DNA of 64,000 nt from Agreia sp. VKM Ac-1783 (GTDB taxonomy: Bacteria; Actinomycetota; Actinomycetes; Actinomycetales; Microbacteriaceae). The notes under the pieces were generated by a model. That model did not search any database and was not told the DNA's origin. It was given only the letters and a program-made list of their open reading frames with translations. The stretch lies in assembly GCF_900177765.1 (NCBI RefSeq), contig NZ_FXWI01000002.1, positions 930,001 to 994,000 on the forward strand, read 5' to 3'. The position numbers and the translations under genes are program-made. Positions 14,852 through 24,570 of this stretch are shown one piece after another (the first letter of the stretch is position 1; every line of letters starts with the position of its first letter).

Positions 14852-16285
14852 GTGACCGCATACGTCTCTCTCTTCGACCTGTTCTCGGTGGGGATCGGTC
14901 CGTCGAGTTCGCACACCGTCGGCCCGATGCGCGCCGCGCTCGATTTCGTCGACCGTCTCCGCGCATCCGGAGCTCTCGACGACGTTCGCAGCGTCACCTG
15001 CTCGCTCTACGGCTCCCTCGGCGCAACCGGCCTCGGCCACGGCACCCCCGACGCCGTCGTCGCTGGGCTCCAAGGCCTCGACCCCGAGACCTGCGACCCC
15101 GCACTCGTGCACGGCGCCTGGTCCGGACTCGTTCGCGGTAGCTCCACGGCCCTGCGCGACGCCGGATTCCTCGAACTCGCCGCCGGGGGTAACCGCAACT
15201 CCATCGACCTCGGCGGCACCCATCCGATCGCCATGGAGCAATCGGACATCTCGTTCGAGGCGCACACGCGACTGCCCGCCCATCCCAACGCCCTGAGCCT
15301 CGTCGCCTGGGGCGATTCCGATGCTCTTCCGATTCTCAGCGAGACGTACTACTCGGTGGGTGGCGGGTTCATCCAGCGCGACGGAGAGGATTCATCGAGC
15401 ATTCCGTTGGTCGAGCATCCGCTGTCGTTCACGAGCGCGGATGCGTTGCTCGAGATCTGCGAGTCGACAGGCCTCAGCATTGCCGAGGTCGCCTGGCGCA
15501 TCGAGACCGAGCTGCACGGCGAGGACGCCGTGCGCGCGCAGCTCGATCGCATCTGGGATGCGATGGAGGCGTGTATCGACGCAGGCCTCACCGCAACGGG
15601 CACGCTACCCGGCGGACTCAACGTGCCCAGACGGGCGACCCGGCTCCGCGAGCGCCTCGAGCTCGAGCGCCAGACCGCGACCGGCGACCACGACACCTCC
15701 ACCGAGTGGCTGCACGCCTACGCCCTCGCGGTCAACGAGGAGAACGCGGCGGGCGGCCGCGTCGTCACAGCACCGACGAATGGCGCGGCGGGCATCGTTC
15801 CCGCGGTCGGCCGCTACTACCTCGACTTCGTACGCGGGGCGGATCGCGAGGGAATCCACCGCTACCTGCTGACGGCCACCGCCATCGGCTCGCTCTTCAA
15901 GTCGAACGCGTCGATCTCGGGCGCCGAGGCCGGATGCCAGGGTGAGGTCGGGTCGGCATGCGCCATGGCATGCGGCGCGCTCTGCGCCGTGCTGGGCGGC
16001 ACCCCTCGCCAGGTCGAGAACGCCGCAGAGATCGCGATGGAGCACCACCTCGGCCTGACCTGCGACCCGGTCGGCGGCCTGGTGCAGGTTCCGTGCATCG
16101 AGCGCAACGCGATCGCGTCGTCGACCGCCGTGAGCGCCGCCCGCCTCGCCATGAACGGTGACGGAACGCACTTGGTATCGCTCGACATGGTGATCGAGAC
16201 GATGCGTCAGACCGGGGTCGACATGTCGACCAAGTACAAGGAGACGAGCGAGGGCGGTCTCGCGGTGAACGTCATCGAGTGCTGA
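14852..16285 (+). CDS. sdaA: L-serine ammonia-lyase (single-chain, Fe-S)
   Basis: Deaminates L-serine to pyruvate and ammonia using a [4Fe-4S] cluster rather than PLP. This 477-aa single-chain form joins the beta domain ([15 protein letters not shown] near the N-terminus) to the alpha domain. The alpha domain holds [13 protein letters not shown], cluster cysteines Cys362, Cys370 or Cys374 ([14 protein letters not shown]), and [18 protein letters not shown]. The GTG start lies 6 nt after TAGGGT, so the mRNA is probably leaderless. It stands alone as a monocistronic unit, convergent with the MOSC gene 12 bp downstream. Confidence 0.97.
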   Translation: MTAYVSLFDLFSVGIGPSSSHTVGPMRAALDFVDRLRASGALDDVRSVTCSLYGSLGATGLGHGTPDAVVAGLQGLDPETCDPALVHGAWSGLVRGSSTALRDAGFLELAAGGNRNSIDLGGTHPIAMEQSDISFEAHTRLPAHPNALSLVAWGDSDALPILSETYYSVGGGFIQRDGEDSSSIPLVEHPLSFTSADALLEICESTGLSIAEVAWRIETELHGEDAVRAQLDRIWDAMEACIDAGLTATGTLPGGLNVPRRATRLRERLELERQTATGDHDTSTEWLHAYALAVNEENAAGGRVVTAPTNGAAGIVPAVGRYYLDFVRGADREGIHRYLLTATAIGSLFKSNASISGAEAGCQGEVGSACAMACGALCAVLGGTPRQVENAAEIAMEHHLGLTCDPVGGLVQVPCIERNAIASSTAVSAARLAMNGDGTHLVSLDMVIETMRQTGVDMSTKYKETSEGGLAVNVIEC

Positions 16286-16297
16286 TCGCCTGACGCC

Positions 16298-16867
16298 CTA
16301 GAACAGCCGGGCGTCGCCGTCATCGAGACGCACCGACGAACGCAGCAGAGCCGGCCCTCGCGTGAGTTCTCCGTTGCTCAGAGGCTCGCAGCGCAGCCCG
16401 CCTCGACCTCGAAGCGCCTTGTGCGCACCGGGCGCGAGCATCACGTCCATCCACGCGCACGGATTCGCCGGGCGGTGGGCGTGGAACAGCACCGGGCCCA
16501 GGCCCGAGTCGAGCGAGAAGTCGGCGCCCCGAAGCCGATCGACGTCGACGCCACGAATCAGGATGTTGCGGCGCGTGTCGAGCGGGTCGAGAGCGCTGGC
16601 GAGACCGAGGGCCCGTTCGACGTGCTCGACCGATTCGACGGCCATGATCGTCACCGAGGCCGTGCGATGAGCCGCCTTGCCGAAGTGCCGGTCACCGACG
16701 ATGCCGAGATGGGCTCGAATCCGCACGTGCTCGACATCCTCCGCGCCAACCGCGGGCCTCGGCCCATCAGACGGGCGGCCCTCGTAGCGATGGATGCTCG
16801 AGGCCAGCAGATGCTCGATGCGCACCCGATACTCGAACGCGAGATTCGATCCGGACTCTTCCTCCAC
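16298..16867 (-). CDS. MOSC-domain protein
   Basis: A 189-aa protein matching the MOSC (molybdenum cofactor sulfurase C-terminal) fold, a beta-rich domain that handles sulfur or N-hydroxylated substrates on Mo enzymes. Visible family features are the HAYEGRP-like start (IHRYEGRPSDGP), the AVESVEHVERALGL stretch, RRNILIRGVD, and the C-terminal CAWMDVMLAPG with RGRGGLRCEPLSNGEL. The conserved Cys in PCAWMD is present. The start is GTG at 16867. No molybdenum-enzyme gene is nearby, so the partner is unknown. Confidence 0.85.
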   Translation of the reverse strand: MEEESGSNLAFEYRVRIEHLLASSIHRYEGRPSDGPRPAVGAEDVEHVRIRAHLGIVGDRHFGKAAHRTASVTIMAVESVEHVERALGLASALDPLDTRRNILIRGVDVDRLRGADFSLDSGLGPVLFHAHRPANPCAWMDVMLAPGAHKALRGRGGLRCEPLSNGELTRGPALLRSSVRLDDGDARLF

Positions 16868-16935
16868 ACCGTTCAGGCTAGTCGGGCTTTATTACCCCCG
16901 CTTACGAGGGAGGCTGCGCTGTCGGTGGCTCGGGT

Positions 16936-16941
16936 TAGCGT
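16936..16941 (+). promoter_or_regulatory. Likely leaderless -10 box of the rhodanese-like gene
   Basis: TAGCGT ends 6 nt before GTG 16948, favouring it over the ATG at 16942 that abuts the box. Confidence 0.4.
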
Positions 16942-16947
16942 ATGCGT

Positions 16948-17316
16948 GTGAATACCGATACGTCGCTCGCGCCCGGGCCCTACCTGCCGTCGTCGACCGT
17001 GTCGACGCAGTGGCTCGCCGACCACCTCGGTGCAGACAATCTGGCGATAGTGAAGGCTGCGAACAGGGTGCGGCTGCTCTCGCTGCGCATCGACGCGATG
17101 GCGAGCACCATCGTCGTCTACGACGAGAGCGACAGTCTCTGTGCGGCCGGGTCGGCACGCAATCTGCGCGAGGCCGGCTTCGAGCGCGTCGCCGTTCTCA
17201 CCGGGGGTCGAGAGAAATGGCTCAGCGAACAGCGACCGATCGACCTCGACGAGCTCGCCTACCGCAATGGGCGGTCACCCCTCTACTCTGATTACCTCGA
17301 GCCCCGCCTCGCGTAG
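16948..17316 (+). CDS. Degenerate rhodanese-like protein, no catalytic cysteine
   Basis: A 122-aa protein resembling a single rhodanese domain. VSTQWLADHLGADNLAIV and STIVVYDESDSLCAAGSARNLREAGFE (shown here only as landmarks) followed by VLTGGREKWL match the N-terminal module of thiosulfate sulfurtransferases. The usual middle part with the HIPGA motif is missing, and no Cys-x4-Arg active-site loop is present. It is therefore probably not a sulfurtransferase; it may be regulatory or structural. Its last 42 nt overlap the convergent deoR-type gene. Confidence 0.6.
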   Translation: MNTDTSLAPGPYLPSSTVSTQWLADHLGADNLAIVKAANRVRLLSLRIDAMASTIVVYDESDSLCAAGSARNLREAGFERVAVLTGGREKWLSEQRPIDLDELAYRNGRSPLYSDYLEPRLA

Positions 17317-18081
17317 CCCGGCCAGCGGCGTGGCGCGGGCCGAGCTTCCGGTGATCACGCTGTCGATTCCCGCGACGGGTGACACTCGACCGAGGTGAAC
17401 CTGCCCGATCTTCGACCCGTCGGCCAGAACGATCCGTCGGGTCGCCGCCCCGAGCATCCGTCTCTTGATCTCGGCCTCGGGCAGGTTGATGTTCGTGATG
17501 CCGTGCTCCACGTCGACTCCGTTGCAGCCGATGAAGGCGATGTCGGCGTGCAGAGTGTCGAAGAGCCCATCGGCCATCGGATTGACCAGCGAGTGTTGCA
17601 GCGCCCTGAGGGTGCCGCCGGTGACGATCACGGTGAATCGGGGCAGGGCACTCTCGAGTTCGAGGGCGATCTTCAACCCGTTCGTGATGACCACCACGTC
17701 ATGCAGCTCGGCCCGATCGACGAGAGCACGGGCCAACGCCGCGGCTGTGGTTCCGACATCGATGATCACGGAGTCTCCAGACGAGACCAACGCCGCGGCG
17801 TGGGCGGCGATGCGCAGCTTCTCGTCCCAGAGAGAGCCGAGCGCCTCTTCGAAGGCCGGCTCGGTGCGCCGCGACGATGTCGATGTGACCGCTCCCCCGT
17901 GCACGCGATCGAGCCGGCCTTCGGATTCGAGCGAGTCGAGATCCGACCTGATCGTCACCTCGGAGACACCGAACACCGGGCTCAGCTCGGCGACCTTCAC
18001 GAATCCTGCGGTCGCCAGCAGCTCGAGAATGCGAGCACGCCGCACGGAAGCGGGGGCATTCACGAACTCGGTATCGGCCAT
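17275..18081 (-). CDS. DeoR/GlpR-family transcriptional regulator
   Basis: Sugar-phosphate-responsive repressor of 268 aa. Residues 13-70 hold the DeoR HTH (RRARILELLATAGFVKVAEL, then VSEVTIRSDLDSLE and RVHGGA). The DeoRC sensor domain follows with IDVGTTAAALA, ITNGLKIA, VTGGTLR, FIGCNGVD and the C-terminal ADGSKIGQVHLGRV. It is divergent from galT-galK, so it very likely controls galactose use. Its 3' end overlaps the convergent rhodanese-like gene. Confidence 0.93.
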   Translation of the reverse strand: MADTEFVNAPASVRRARILELLATAGFVKVAELSPVFGVSEVTIRSDLDSLESEGRLDRVHGGAVTSTSSRRTEPAFEEALGSLWDEKLRIAAHAAALVSSGDSVIIDVGTTAAALARALVDRAELHDVVVITNGLKIALELESALPRFTVIVTGGTLRALQHSLVNPMADGLFDTLHADIAFIGCNGVDVEHGITNINLPEAEIKRRMLGAATRRIVLADGSKIGQVHLGRVSPVAGIDSVITGSSARATPLAGLREAGLEVIRVEG

Positions 18082-18087
18082 GCTCTC

Positions 18088-18136
18088 ACTTTCGTTTATT
18101 TGCGATTGCTTGTCAATTCTTGCCGTGCAATACTGT
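18088..18136 (+). promoter_or_regulatory. gal promoter and candidate DeoR operator region
   Basis: An AT-rich island (TTTCGTTTATTTGCGATT begins near 18090) in the 105-bp gap between deoR and galT. A -35-like TTGT at 18110 is followed by -10 TACTGT at 18131-18136. TTTCG-type sequences are typical of DeoR/GlpR sites, so the island is the likely operator. Confidence 0.45.
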
Positions 18137-18186
18137 CGCCTGTTGTGCCGCCGAGTGTGACCCGCGCTCGCGAGAAAGGGCTCGCC

Positions 18187-19308
18187 ATGTCCACCATCGC
18201 CGTTCGAGAGACTGTGCTCGCAGACGGACGTCAGCTCATCTACTTCGATGACGCAGACACCACCCTGTCGCCCGAGCGACGGCCAGATGAGCGCGTGCTC
18301 GATCCTCGCCCAGCGACCGCGAGCATGAGGCAAGACGTCCTGACCGGCGAGTGGGTCTCCATCGCGGCCGCGCGCCAGAACCGAGTGTTCCTGCCGTCCG
18401 ACGACGCGGATCCGCTGGCACCCGCGACCCCGACGAACCCCTCCGAGATCCCCGACGTCTACGACGTGGCGGTCTTCGAGAACCGCTCCCCCTCGTTCGG
18501 GCCGCTGCTGGTCGACGACAACGCTCCGCGTGGCCTCGACGATCTCGCCGAACTCGGGCTCGAACGCACACGCACCTCGGTCGGTCGCTGCGAAGTCGTC
18601 TGCTTCAGCCCCGCCCACACCGGCTCCTTCGCATCGCAGACGCCATCGCGCGCTCGCACGATCGTCGAGGCGTGGGCCCAGCGCACCGCGGCGCTGTCGG
18701 CCATGCCGTCGATCGAGCAGGTCTTTCCGTTCGAGAACCGTGGTGCCGAGATCGGCGTCACCCTCAACCACCCGCACGGCCAGATCTACGCGTACCCCTA
18801 CGTGACACCTCGCACCACGAAGCTGCTCGACTCGATCGACAGGTTCGGTCCCGACATGTTCGCGCAGATCCTCGAGCGCGAACAGGCCTCCGAGCGCGTG
18901 CTGCTGCGTGGAGAGCACTTCACGGCGTTCGTGCCCTTCGCGGCCCGTTGGCCCATCGAGGTGCACATGCTGCCGCACCGGCACATCCCAGACCTCGCAG
19001 CGACGACGAGCGAAGAGCGCGACGAACTCGCCGTGCTCTACCTGCGTCTGCTGCGCGGCATCGACGCCCTGTACGACACCCCCACGCCCTATATCTCGGC
19101 CTGGCACCAGGCGCCGGTGAACAAAGGCCGCGACGACGTGCGTCTCATGCTGCAGGTCACGTCGCCCCGGCGAGCCGCGAACCGACTCAAGTACCTCGCC
19201 GGCTCCGAGGCCGCCATGGGCGCCTTCATCGGAGACGTGCCGCCGGAGACATCTGCCGCACTCGTTCGCGAGGCGATCGCCCGCGCTGACCAGGAGAACC
19301 CCGTATGA
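18187..19308 (+). CDS. galT: Galactose-1-phosphate uridylyltransferase
   Basis: Leloir-pathway enzyme exchanging UMP between UDP-glucose and galactose-1-phosphate. The 373-aa protein has the HIT-fold active site HPHGQ at residues 195-199, preceded by FENRGAEIGVTLNH, and the later motif WPIEVHMLPHRH. The N-terminal zinc-binding CxxC of E. coli GalT is replaced by a segment with no cysteine (LPSDDADPLAP). GAAAGG about 9 nt ahead of the ATG supports this start; an in-frame GTG at 18145 would add 14 residues. The stop overlaps galK by 4 nt. Confidence 0.95.
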   Translation: MSTIAVRETVLADGRQLIYFDDADTTLSPERRPDERVLDPRPATASMRQDVLTGEWVSIAAARQNRVFLPSDDADPLAPATPTNPSEIPDVYDVAVFENRSPSFGPLLVDDNAPRGLDDLAELGLERTRTSVGRCEVVCFSPAHTGSFASQTPSRARTIVEAWAQRTAALSAMPSIEQVFPFENRGAEIGVTLNHPHGQIYAYPYVTPRTTKLLDSIDRFGPDMFAQILEREQASERVLLRGEHFTAFVPFAARWPIEVHMLPHRHIPDLAATTSEERDELAVLYLRLLRGIDALYDTPTPYISAWHQAPVNKGRDDVRLMLQVTSPRRAANRLKYLAGSEAAMGAFIGDVPPETSAALVREAIARADQENPV

Positions 19309-20471
19309 CTCACGATGACATCGCCACCCAGGCTGCCACCGACTTCGAGGCCCAATTCGGTCGCCCGGCAGACGGGGTCTGGTCCTCACCGGGCCGCGTC
19401 AACCTGATCGGCGAGCACACCGACTACAACGAGGGCTTCGTGCTGCCGTTCGCGATCGACCGTCGCACCTGGGCCGCAGTCGGCCTGCGCGACGACAACG
19501 CGGCGCGTGTCACCAGCACGTTCAGTGACGAGGAGGTCGAGGTAGAGCTCTCCTCCGTCGGTCCCGACAATCTCGACGGATGGTCGGCGTACCCCCTCGG
19601 AATCGCATGGGCCCTCGGGCAGAACGGCGTCGATCTCGCCGAGCAGCGCGGCTTCGACGCACACCTCGACTCCACTGTCCCTGTCGGCGCCGGACTCTCG
19701 TCGTCGGCCGCCATTGAGGGCGCCATTGCTCTGGCCCTCGACGAACGCTGGCAGCTCGGATTCGACCGGCCGACACTGGCACGTGTCGGCCAGCTGGCCG
19801 AGAACGAAGCCGTGGGCGCCCCCACCGGCATCATGGATCAGTCTGCATCCCTCCTCGGTCGACGCGACTCAGCCGTGTTCCTCGACTGCCGCTCGCTGCG
19901 CTCAGAGATCGTCGACCTGGGCTTCGCCGACGCCGGACTCGCGATCGTCATCATCGACACCAAGGTGAGCCACTCCCACGCGACCGGCGGATATGCCGCC
20001 CGCCGGGCATCCTGCGAGGCCGGGGCCGCTGCTCTCGGCGTCGAGAGCCTGCGCGACGTCGGCGTGGCCGACCTCGACCGGGCGCGCGAGGTCATGGACG
20101 ACGAGACGTTCCGCCGCGTTCGGCACGTCGTCACCGAGAACGCGCGCGTGCTCGCCACCGTGCGCGCTCTACGCGAGAGCGGCCCGCTCGCCATCGGCGA
20201 GATTCTGGATGCGTCGCACGTCTCGATGAGAGACGATTTCGAGATCTCGGTGCCACAACTCGACCTCGCCGTCGTCGAAGCGCGCGAGGCCGGGGCCATC
20301 GGCGCCCGCATGACGGGTGGCGGCTTCGGCGGAGCGGCGATCGCCCTGACACCGATCGAGCTCGTCGACGAGGTCACGGCCCGAGTCAGCGACGCGTTCG
20401 AGAGGGCGGGATTCACCGCTCCGGAGATCTTCACCGTGACGCCGTCAGATGGGGCGAAGCGCGAGTTCTAA
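19305..20471 (+). CDS. galK: Galactokinase
   Basis: GHMP-family kinase phosphorylating galactose at C1, the entry step of the Leloir pathway. The 388-aa protein contains the substrate signature [19 protein letters not shown], the ATP loop [14 protein letters not shown], the catalytic Asp in GIMDQSAS, and the C-terminal [16 protein letters not shown]. The ATG overlaps the galT stop, so the two are translationally coupled. galE and a galactose transporter are not in the window. The last 27 nt overlap the convergent YyaL-type gene. Confidence 0.97.
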   Translation: MTHDDIATQAATDFEAQFGRPADGVWSSPGRVNLIGEHTDYNEGFVLPFAIDRRTWAAVGLRDDNAARVTSTFSDEEVEVELSSVGPDNLDGWSAYPLGIAWALGQNGVDLAEQRGFDAHLDSTVPVGAGLSSSAAIEGAIALALDERWQLGFDRPTLARVGQLAENEAVGAPTGIMDQSASLLGRRDSAVFLDCRSLRSEIVDLGFADAGLAIVIIDTKVSHSHATGGYAARRASCEAGAAALGVESLRDVGVADLDRAREVMDDETFRRVRHVVTENARVLATVRALRESGPLAIGEILDASHVSMRDDFEISVPQLDLAVVEAREAGAIGARMTGGGFGGAAIALTPIELVDEVTARVSDAFERAGFTAPEIFTVTPSDGAKREF

Positions 20472-22301
20472 GTCGGCCGGATCCGTGAAGGGCAGCCTGC
20501 ACACGAAGTCGGTGCAGAGGTAGGCGGTGCTCTGACCGTTCGATGCCACGCGCCCCTCGAGCAGTCCGAATCCGGCCTCCGCCCACTCTCGGGCCTGCGC
20601 CTCGGTCACCACCACGGTCAGCGACTCGGTGTTCGGTCGCGCCACATCGACGAGCGGGTCGGATGCGACGGGCTCGGCTCCCGGCGTCACCACGACGAGT
20701 TGTTCGGTCGGCGCGAGCAGTCGCTGCACGAGCTCAAGCGTCGCACCGTAGCCGATGGGCCGAGGAAACGCCTCAGCGGCGACTCCGCCCACCGTGGTCG
20801 ACACGATCTCGCGGTAGCGAGCCTCGCCGGTGAGGTCGAACAGGGTGAGCGCGGCCGAACAGACCGCGCTGACTCCGGACGGGTACGCACCCTCCGCGGT
20901 GTCGACTGCGGCCGCAATGTTCTGAGCAGCCAACACCGCATCCCGCCCGCCCGGAGCCGCGAAACCTGCGTCGAGCACCGAGTCGATGAGCCGACGCGCA
21001 CTGCTGGCGTAATGCACGCGCCCGGTCACCGAGGCCAGAGCCAGCAGTCCCCCGGCGAAGGCGCCGTAGTCTTCGAGCGTCGCCGCCGCATCCGATCGCC
21101 GTGAACCGATGGATGCGCGCAGCAACGAGCCATCGTCTGCCACGTGCGACTCGAGCAAGTAGTCGGCGGCGCGCGTCGCCGCCGCGATCCAGTCGGCTCG
21201 ATCGAGCGCGAATCCTGCACGGGCGAGCCCAGCGATGGCCAGGCCGTTCCAGCCGGTGAGAACCTTGGCGTCGACGGCAGGAGGCGTCTCGGCGGCGCGA
21301 CCCGCGGCATCCAGGGCGTAGTAGCCGCCCTCGCTGCGCGAGCCGCCGATCACGCTCTCGGAGTCCTGCGCAGATCCGAAGCCGCCCTCAGGCTGCTGCA
21401 ACACGGCGGTGAGGAACGAGGCGATTCCCGTGGCGGTGTCACGCGCCTCTGCGGCCGAGTCATCGTCGCCCGAGGCGAGCCTGGCGTACTCGTCGAGCAG
21501 AAGCGCATTGTCATAGAGCATCCGTTCGTAGTGCGGATCGCTCCAGTCACGATTCACGCTGTAGCGAAAGAAGCCGCCTTCGAGCGGGTCGCGCAGCGGT
21601 GAACGGCTCATGGCCACGAGCGTGCGCGCCGCGAGGGGGCTGCCCCGCCGAAGCAGCATCGACAGCACGGGAGCGACAGGGAACTTCGGTGCGCCACCGA
21701 AGCCCCCGTAGGTCGTATCTTCGTAGGCCTCGAGCTCTCGAACCGCCTGCGTCAAGCGGCTTTCAGCGTCGGCGGGTAACGCGCCCCGGGGCGTGGCGGC
21801 TGCGGACTGCGCCAGCGCATCCGTTATCGCCTCGGCCGTCAGATCGACCTGGTCTCGTCTCGATCGCCATGCGTCGTCGACGGCGTCGAGCACCTGAGCG
21901 AACGACGGATGCCCCTGAATGGGCACCGGGGGCGAGTAGGTGCCGGCGAAGAACGCCTTGCCCTCGGGGGTGACGAAGACGTTCAGCGGCCAGCCCAGGC
22001 CCTGCGTGAACGCGGCAGCCGCGGCGAGATACACCGAGTCCACCTCGGGATGCTCCTCGCGGTCGACTTTGATCGCCACGAATCGGGAGTTGAGCTGCGC
22101 CGCGAGGTTCGGGTCGGAAAACGACTCTCGCGCCATGACGTGACACCAGTGACAGGTGGAGTACCCGATCGAGACGAGCACCGGCACGTCTCGGCGCTTC
22201 GCCTCGTCGAACGCCTCGGAGCCCCACGCGAACCAGTCCACCGGATTGTCCGCGTGGGAGCGCAGATAGGGACTGATCGCGTCGCGGAGCCTGTTCGCCA
22301 T
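20445..22301 (-). CDS. YyaL-type thioredoxin-fold / glycosidase-like protein (DUF255)
   Basis: A 618-aa cytosolic protein of the YyaL/SPATA20 family. The N-terminal DUF255 thioredoxin-like domain has the invariant [14 protein letters not shown] start and CHWCHVM with Cys50 and Cys53. The large C-terminal region is an (alpha/alpha)-barrel resembling N-acylglucosamine epimerases or glycosidases ([35 protein letters not shown] as landmarks). The biochemical role is not established. It is the last gene of the minus-strand operon that begins at 26948, 11 nt after the aldo/keto reductase. Confidence 0.92.
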   Translation of the reverse strand: MANRLRDAISPYLRSHADNPVDWFAWGSEAFDEAKRRDVPVLVSIGYSTCHWCHVMARESFSDPNLAAQLNSRFVAIKVDREEHPEVDSVYLAAAAAFTQGLGWPLNVFVTPEGKAFFAGTYSPPVPIQGHPSFAQVLDAVDDAWRSRRDQVDLTAEAITDALAQSAAATPRGALPADAESRLTQAVRELEAYEDTTYGGFGGAPKFPVAPVLSMLLRRGSPLAARTLVAMSRSPLRDPLEGGFFRYSVNRDWSDPHYERMLYDNALLLDEYARLASGDDDSAAEARDTATGIASFLTAVLQQPEGGFGSAQDSESVIGGSRSEGGYYALDAAGRAAETPPAVDAKVLTGWNGLAIAGLARAGFALDRADWIAAATRAADYLLESHVADDGSLLRASIGSRRSDAAATLEDYGAFAGGLLALASVTGRVHYASSARRLIDSVLDAGFAAPGGRDAVLAAQNIAAAVDTAEGAYPSGVSAVCSAALTLFDLTGEARYREIVSTTVGGVAAEAFPRPIGYGATLELVQRLLAPTEQLVVVTPGAEPVASDPLVDVARPNTESLTVVVTEAQAREWAEAGFGLLEGRVASNGQSTAYLCTDFVCRLPFTDPADLELALRPI

Positions 22302-22312
22302 GCCGCGCTCCG

Positions 22313-23149
22313 TCAGTTGACCTCGTCGGGGTGGCCGCCCACGCGACCGTCTTTCTCCAGCGCGGTGATGGAGGCCTGCTCGTCGTCGCTGAGCTCGAAA
22401 TCGAAGATGTTGAAGTTCTCTTCGATGCGCTCGCGGTTGTTCGACTTGGGGAAGATGATGTTGCCCTGCTGGATGTGCCAGCGCAGGATCACCTGTGCGA
22501 GTGACTTGCCGTGCGCCTCGGCGATCTCCTGCACGTTCGGCTCTTTCAGGAGCGCGCCCTGAGCGAGCGGGCTCCACGCCTCTGTAGCAATACCGTGCTC
22601 ACGGCCGAACGCGGTGATCTCGCGCTGCTGGAACTCGGGGTGCAGCTCGATCTGGTTCACGGCGGGAACGACGTCGGTTTCTCCGAGCAGTCGCGTGAGG
22701 TGCTCGACCGTGAAGTTCGAGACGCCGATCGACTTGGCACGACCCGACTCCCGAATCTTCTCGAGCGCCTTCCATGCGTCGACGTAGTTGTCGTTGGCCG
22801 GAGCGGGCCAGTGGATCAGGTACAGGTCGACGTAGTCGAGCTGCAGACGGCCGAGGCTCTTCTCGAAGGCCTCGAGACCCGATTCGTAGCCCTGATCGGC
22901 GTTCCACAGCTTCGTGGTGATGAACAGCTCGTCGCGGTCGATGCCGCTGGTCTTGATCGCGTGACCGACGCCCTCTTCGTTGCCGTAGATCTTGGCGGTG
23001 TCGATGTGCCGGTAGCCGACCTCGAATGCGTCCCTGACGATGCGCGACGTCTTGTCCGGGTCGACCTTGAAGACTCCGAAGCCGAGCTGGGGAATGGTGT
23101 TGCCATCGTTGAGGGTGACCAGGGGAACGGATGATTCAGAATTAGTCAT
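22313..23149 (-). CDS. Aldo/keto reductase (2,5-diketogluconate reductase type)
   Basis: NADPH-dependent reductase with a TIM-barrel fold, AKR5-like. The 278-aa protein has GFGVFKVDP, the catalytic Asp/Tyr pair in [14 protein letters not shown], Lys in TTKLWN, the catalytic His in LIHWPAP, GVSNF, and the NADPH-binding [13 protein letters not shown]. The ATG overlaps the stop of the lyase gene (ATGA). It resembles the stand-alone paralogue at 56058 but sits in a catabolic-looking operon, so it probably reduces a carbonyl product made by the upstream enzymes. Confidence 0.94.
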   Translation of the reverse strand: MTNSESSVPLVTLNDGNTIPQLGFGVFKVDPDKTSRIVRDAFEVGYRHIDTAKIYGNEEGVGHAIKTSGIDRDELFITTKLWNADQGYESGLEAFEKSLGRLQLDYVDLYLIHWPAPANDNYVDAWKALEKIRESGRAKSIGVSNFTVEHLTRLLGETDVVPAVNQIELHPEFQQREITAFGREHGIATEAWSPLAQGALLKEPNVQEIAEAHGKSLAQVILRWHIQQGNIIFPKSNNRERIEENFNIFDFELSDDEQASITALEKDGRVGGHPDEVN

Positions 23150-24570
23150 TGATCAATCGTGTCACGTCGACCGGCTAGCGCAACGGCCTTGACGGCATCG
23201 ATCACAAGGTCACGAGCGGTGTCGAGACGCCCGATTCGTTCCACCAACTCCGTGGCCAGCTGGCGCGTCCCGCGTCCGAGCCGAGGCGGCGAATCGATGC
23301 TGCGCACGAGCTGGGCGGCGTGCAGCGCCTCCACGGCGAAGATCTGACGGCAGAGCCCTATCTGCTGCTGCAACAGTCGCACGGCCAGGGGCGCGAACGA
23401 CGCCTGATCCTCGACCTGCGAGAGCGTGGTTCCGGATGTCGACACCGGGTTCGCGAGATGCCGCACCTCGGCGAGACTGGCCGCCGCCGCGTACCAACTG
23501 AGGCCCGGAACGGCATTGCTGCCCGAGCGGCGCAGAGGTGTGGCGAGGCCCGAGAGCACGGCGATGCGCCGCTCCGAGATGCCGGCTAGATGAGCGAGAG
23601 CCACGCGCAGGCTCTCGAAAGACAGCACCAGAGTGAGCGGCTCGAAGTTGCCGTTCGAGAGCATGACGTCGTCGCCGCCCAGCACCACGAGCGGGTTGTC
23701 CCCCGCGGTGTTGAGCTCGTCTTCGATAGCCGATGCCGCGAGCGCCGTGGCGTCTCGAACAGCACCGTGCACCTGTGGCACCGTTCGAAACGACAGCGGA
23801 TCCTGCACAGAGCCCTCGCGCTCAGGGGCATCCAAGAATCCGCCGGCGACTCGCGCGCGGATAGCCCGGGCCGTCTGCTGCTGACCCGGCGAGCGGCGAT
23901 GCCGGTGCACCCGGTCATCGAACGGAGAAAGCGAGCCGCCCCCTCCCATGGCTCCGAGCGCTTCGAGCGACAGCGCCGCCACCGCATCGGCCTCGGCCAC
24001 GAGCGCGCGCAGCTCTGCCACGGCGAGAGGACCGACCCCGATCGAATAGGAGTTCGCGCTGATGGCCGCGAGCGCCTCCCCCGCGGCGAAGGGCAGGCTC
24101 TGCCGAACGTGGGCGGCGACCTCGGCGAGCAGGGCGAGATCGGATGCGCCGACCGAGCCCGTGGCATAGACCTCGGGCAGCGGGCCGCCGTCGAGAAGCC
24201 GGCCGTAGGCATCCGCGAGCTCGGGGCGCACGCCCGAGCCGCCCAGCGAGAAGCCGACCACGCGGGCGAAGATGAGCGCGCGCACCTCGCGCTCGGCGAG
24301 CGGGTCGCCGATACTGCCGCGGTGGTTGTCGATGATCTGGTTCTGAAAGGCGGCGACCTCATCGGCCGCGACGCGCGTGTCGCGACCGGCACCCAGGTGG
24401 GTGTTCAGGCCGTAGACGGCCGATCCGGATGCCTGCACCGACTCGACGACGCAACGTGCGCGGGCGATCGTGCCCACGACACCCGGAGCCAGCTCGATCG
24501 ATGCGCCGTCGGCTACGGCGACGACGTCGTCGATCGTGATCGACTGCCCCTCGAGCCGGAGCACGCCCAT
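23146..24570 (-). CDS. Aromatic amino acid ammonia-lyase homologue with altered MIO triad
   Basis: A 474-aa member of the HAL/PAL/TAL superfamily. Landmarks are the catalytic tyrosine in VYGLNT (Tyr53), GGSGVRPEL, QDPLSFRTVPQVHG, EDELNTAGDNPLV, SNGNFEPL and EDQASF. The cofactor segment reads TGSVGASDLALLAEV where active lyases have GSVGASGDLAPLA. One glycine is absent, so the MIO-forming Ala-Ser-Gly becomes Ala142-Ser143-Asp144 (codons at 24139-24147). No other hut gene is nearby, so histidine degradation is unlikely. It could be an unusual lyase, an aminomutase, or a non-MIO enzyme. The start overlaps the monooxygenase stop (TGATG). Confidence 0.85.
   Translation of the reverse strand: MGVLRLEGQSITIDDVVAVADGASIELAPGVVGTIARARCVVESVQASGSAVYGLNTHLGAGRDTRVAADEVAAFQNQIIDNHRGSIGDPLAEREVRALIFARVVGFSLGGSGVRPELADAYGRLLDGGPLPEVYATGSVGASDLALLAEVAAHVRQSLPFAAGEALAAISANSYSIGVGPLAVAELRALVAEADAVAALSLEALGAMGGGGSLSPFDDRVHRHRRSPGQQQTARAIRARVAGGFLDAPEREGSVQDPLSFRTVPQVHGAVRDATALAASAIEDELNTAGDNPLVVLGGDDVMLSNGNFEPLTLVLSFESLRVALAHLAGISERRIAVLSGLATPLRRSGSNAVPGLSWYAAAASLAEVRHLANPVSTSGTTLSQVEDQASFAPLAVRLLQQQIGLCRQIFAVEALHAAQLVRSIDSPPRLGRGTRQLATELVERIGRLDTARDLVIDAVKAVALAGRRDTIDQ

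Noticed and set aside
18145-18186. In-frame GTG upstream of galT giving a 14-residue extension
   Set aside because: The extension is not typical of GalT, and GAAAGG before the ATG at 18187 gives a better start.
23146-24570. Histidine ammonia-lyase HutH of a histidine-utilisation operon
   Set aside because: No hutU, hutI or hutG nearby, and the cofactor triad is altered, so the specific name is not justified.
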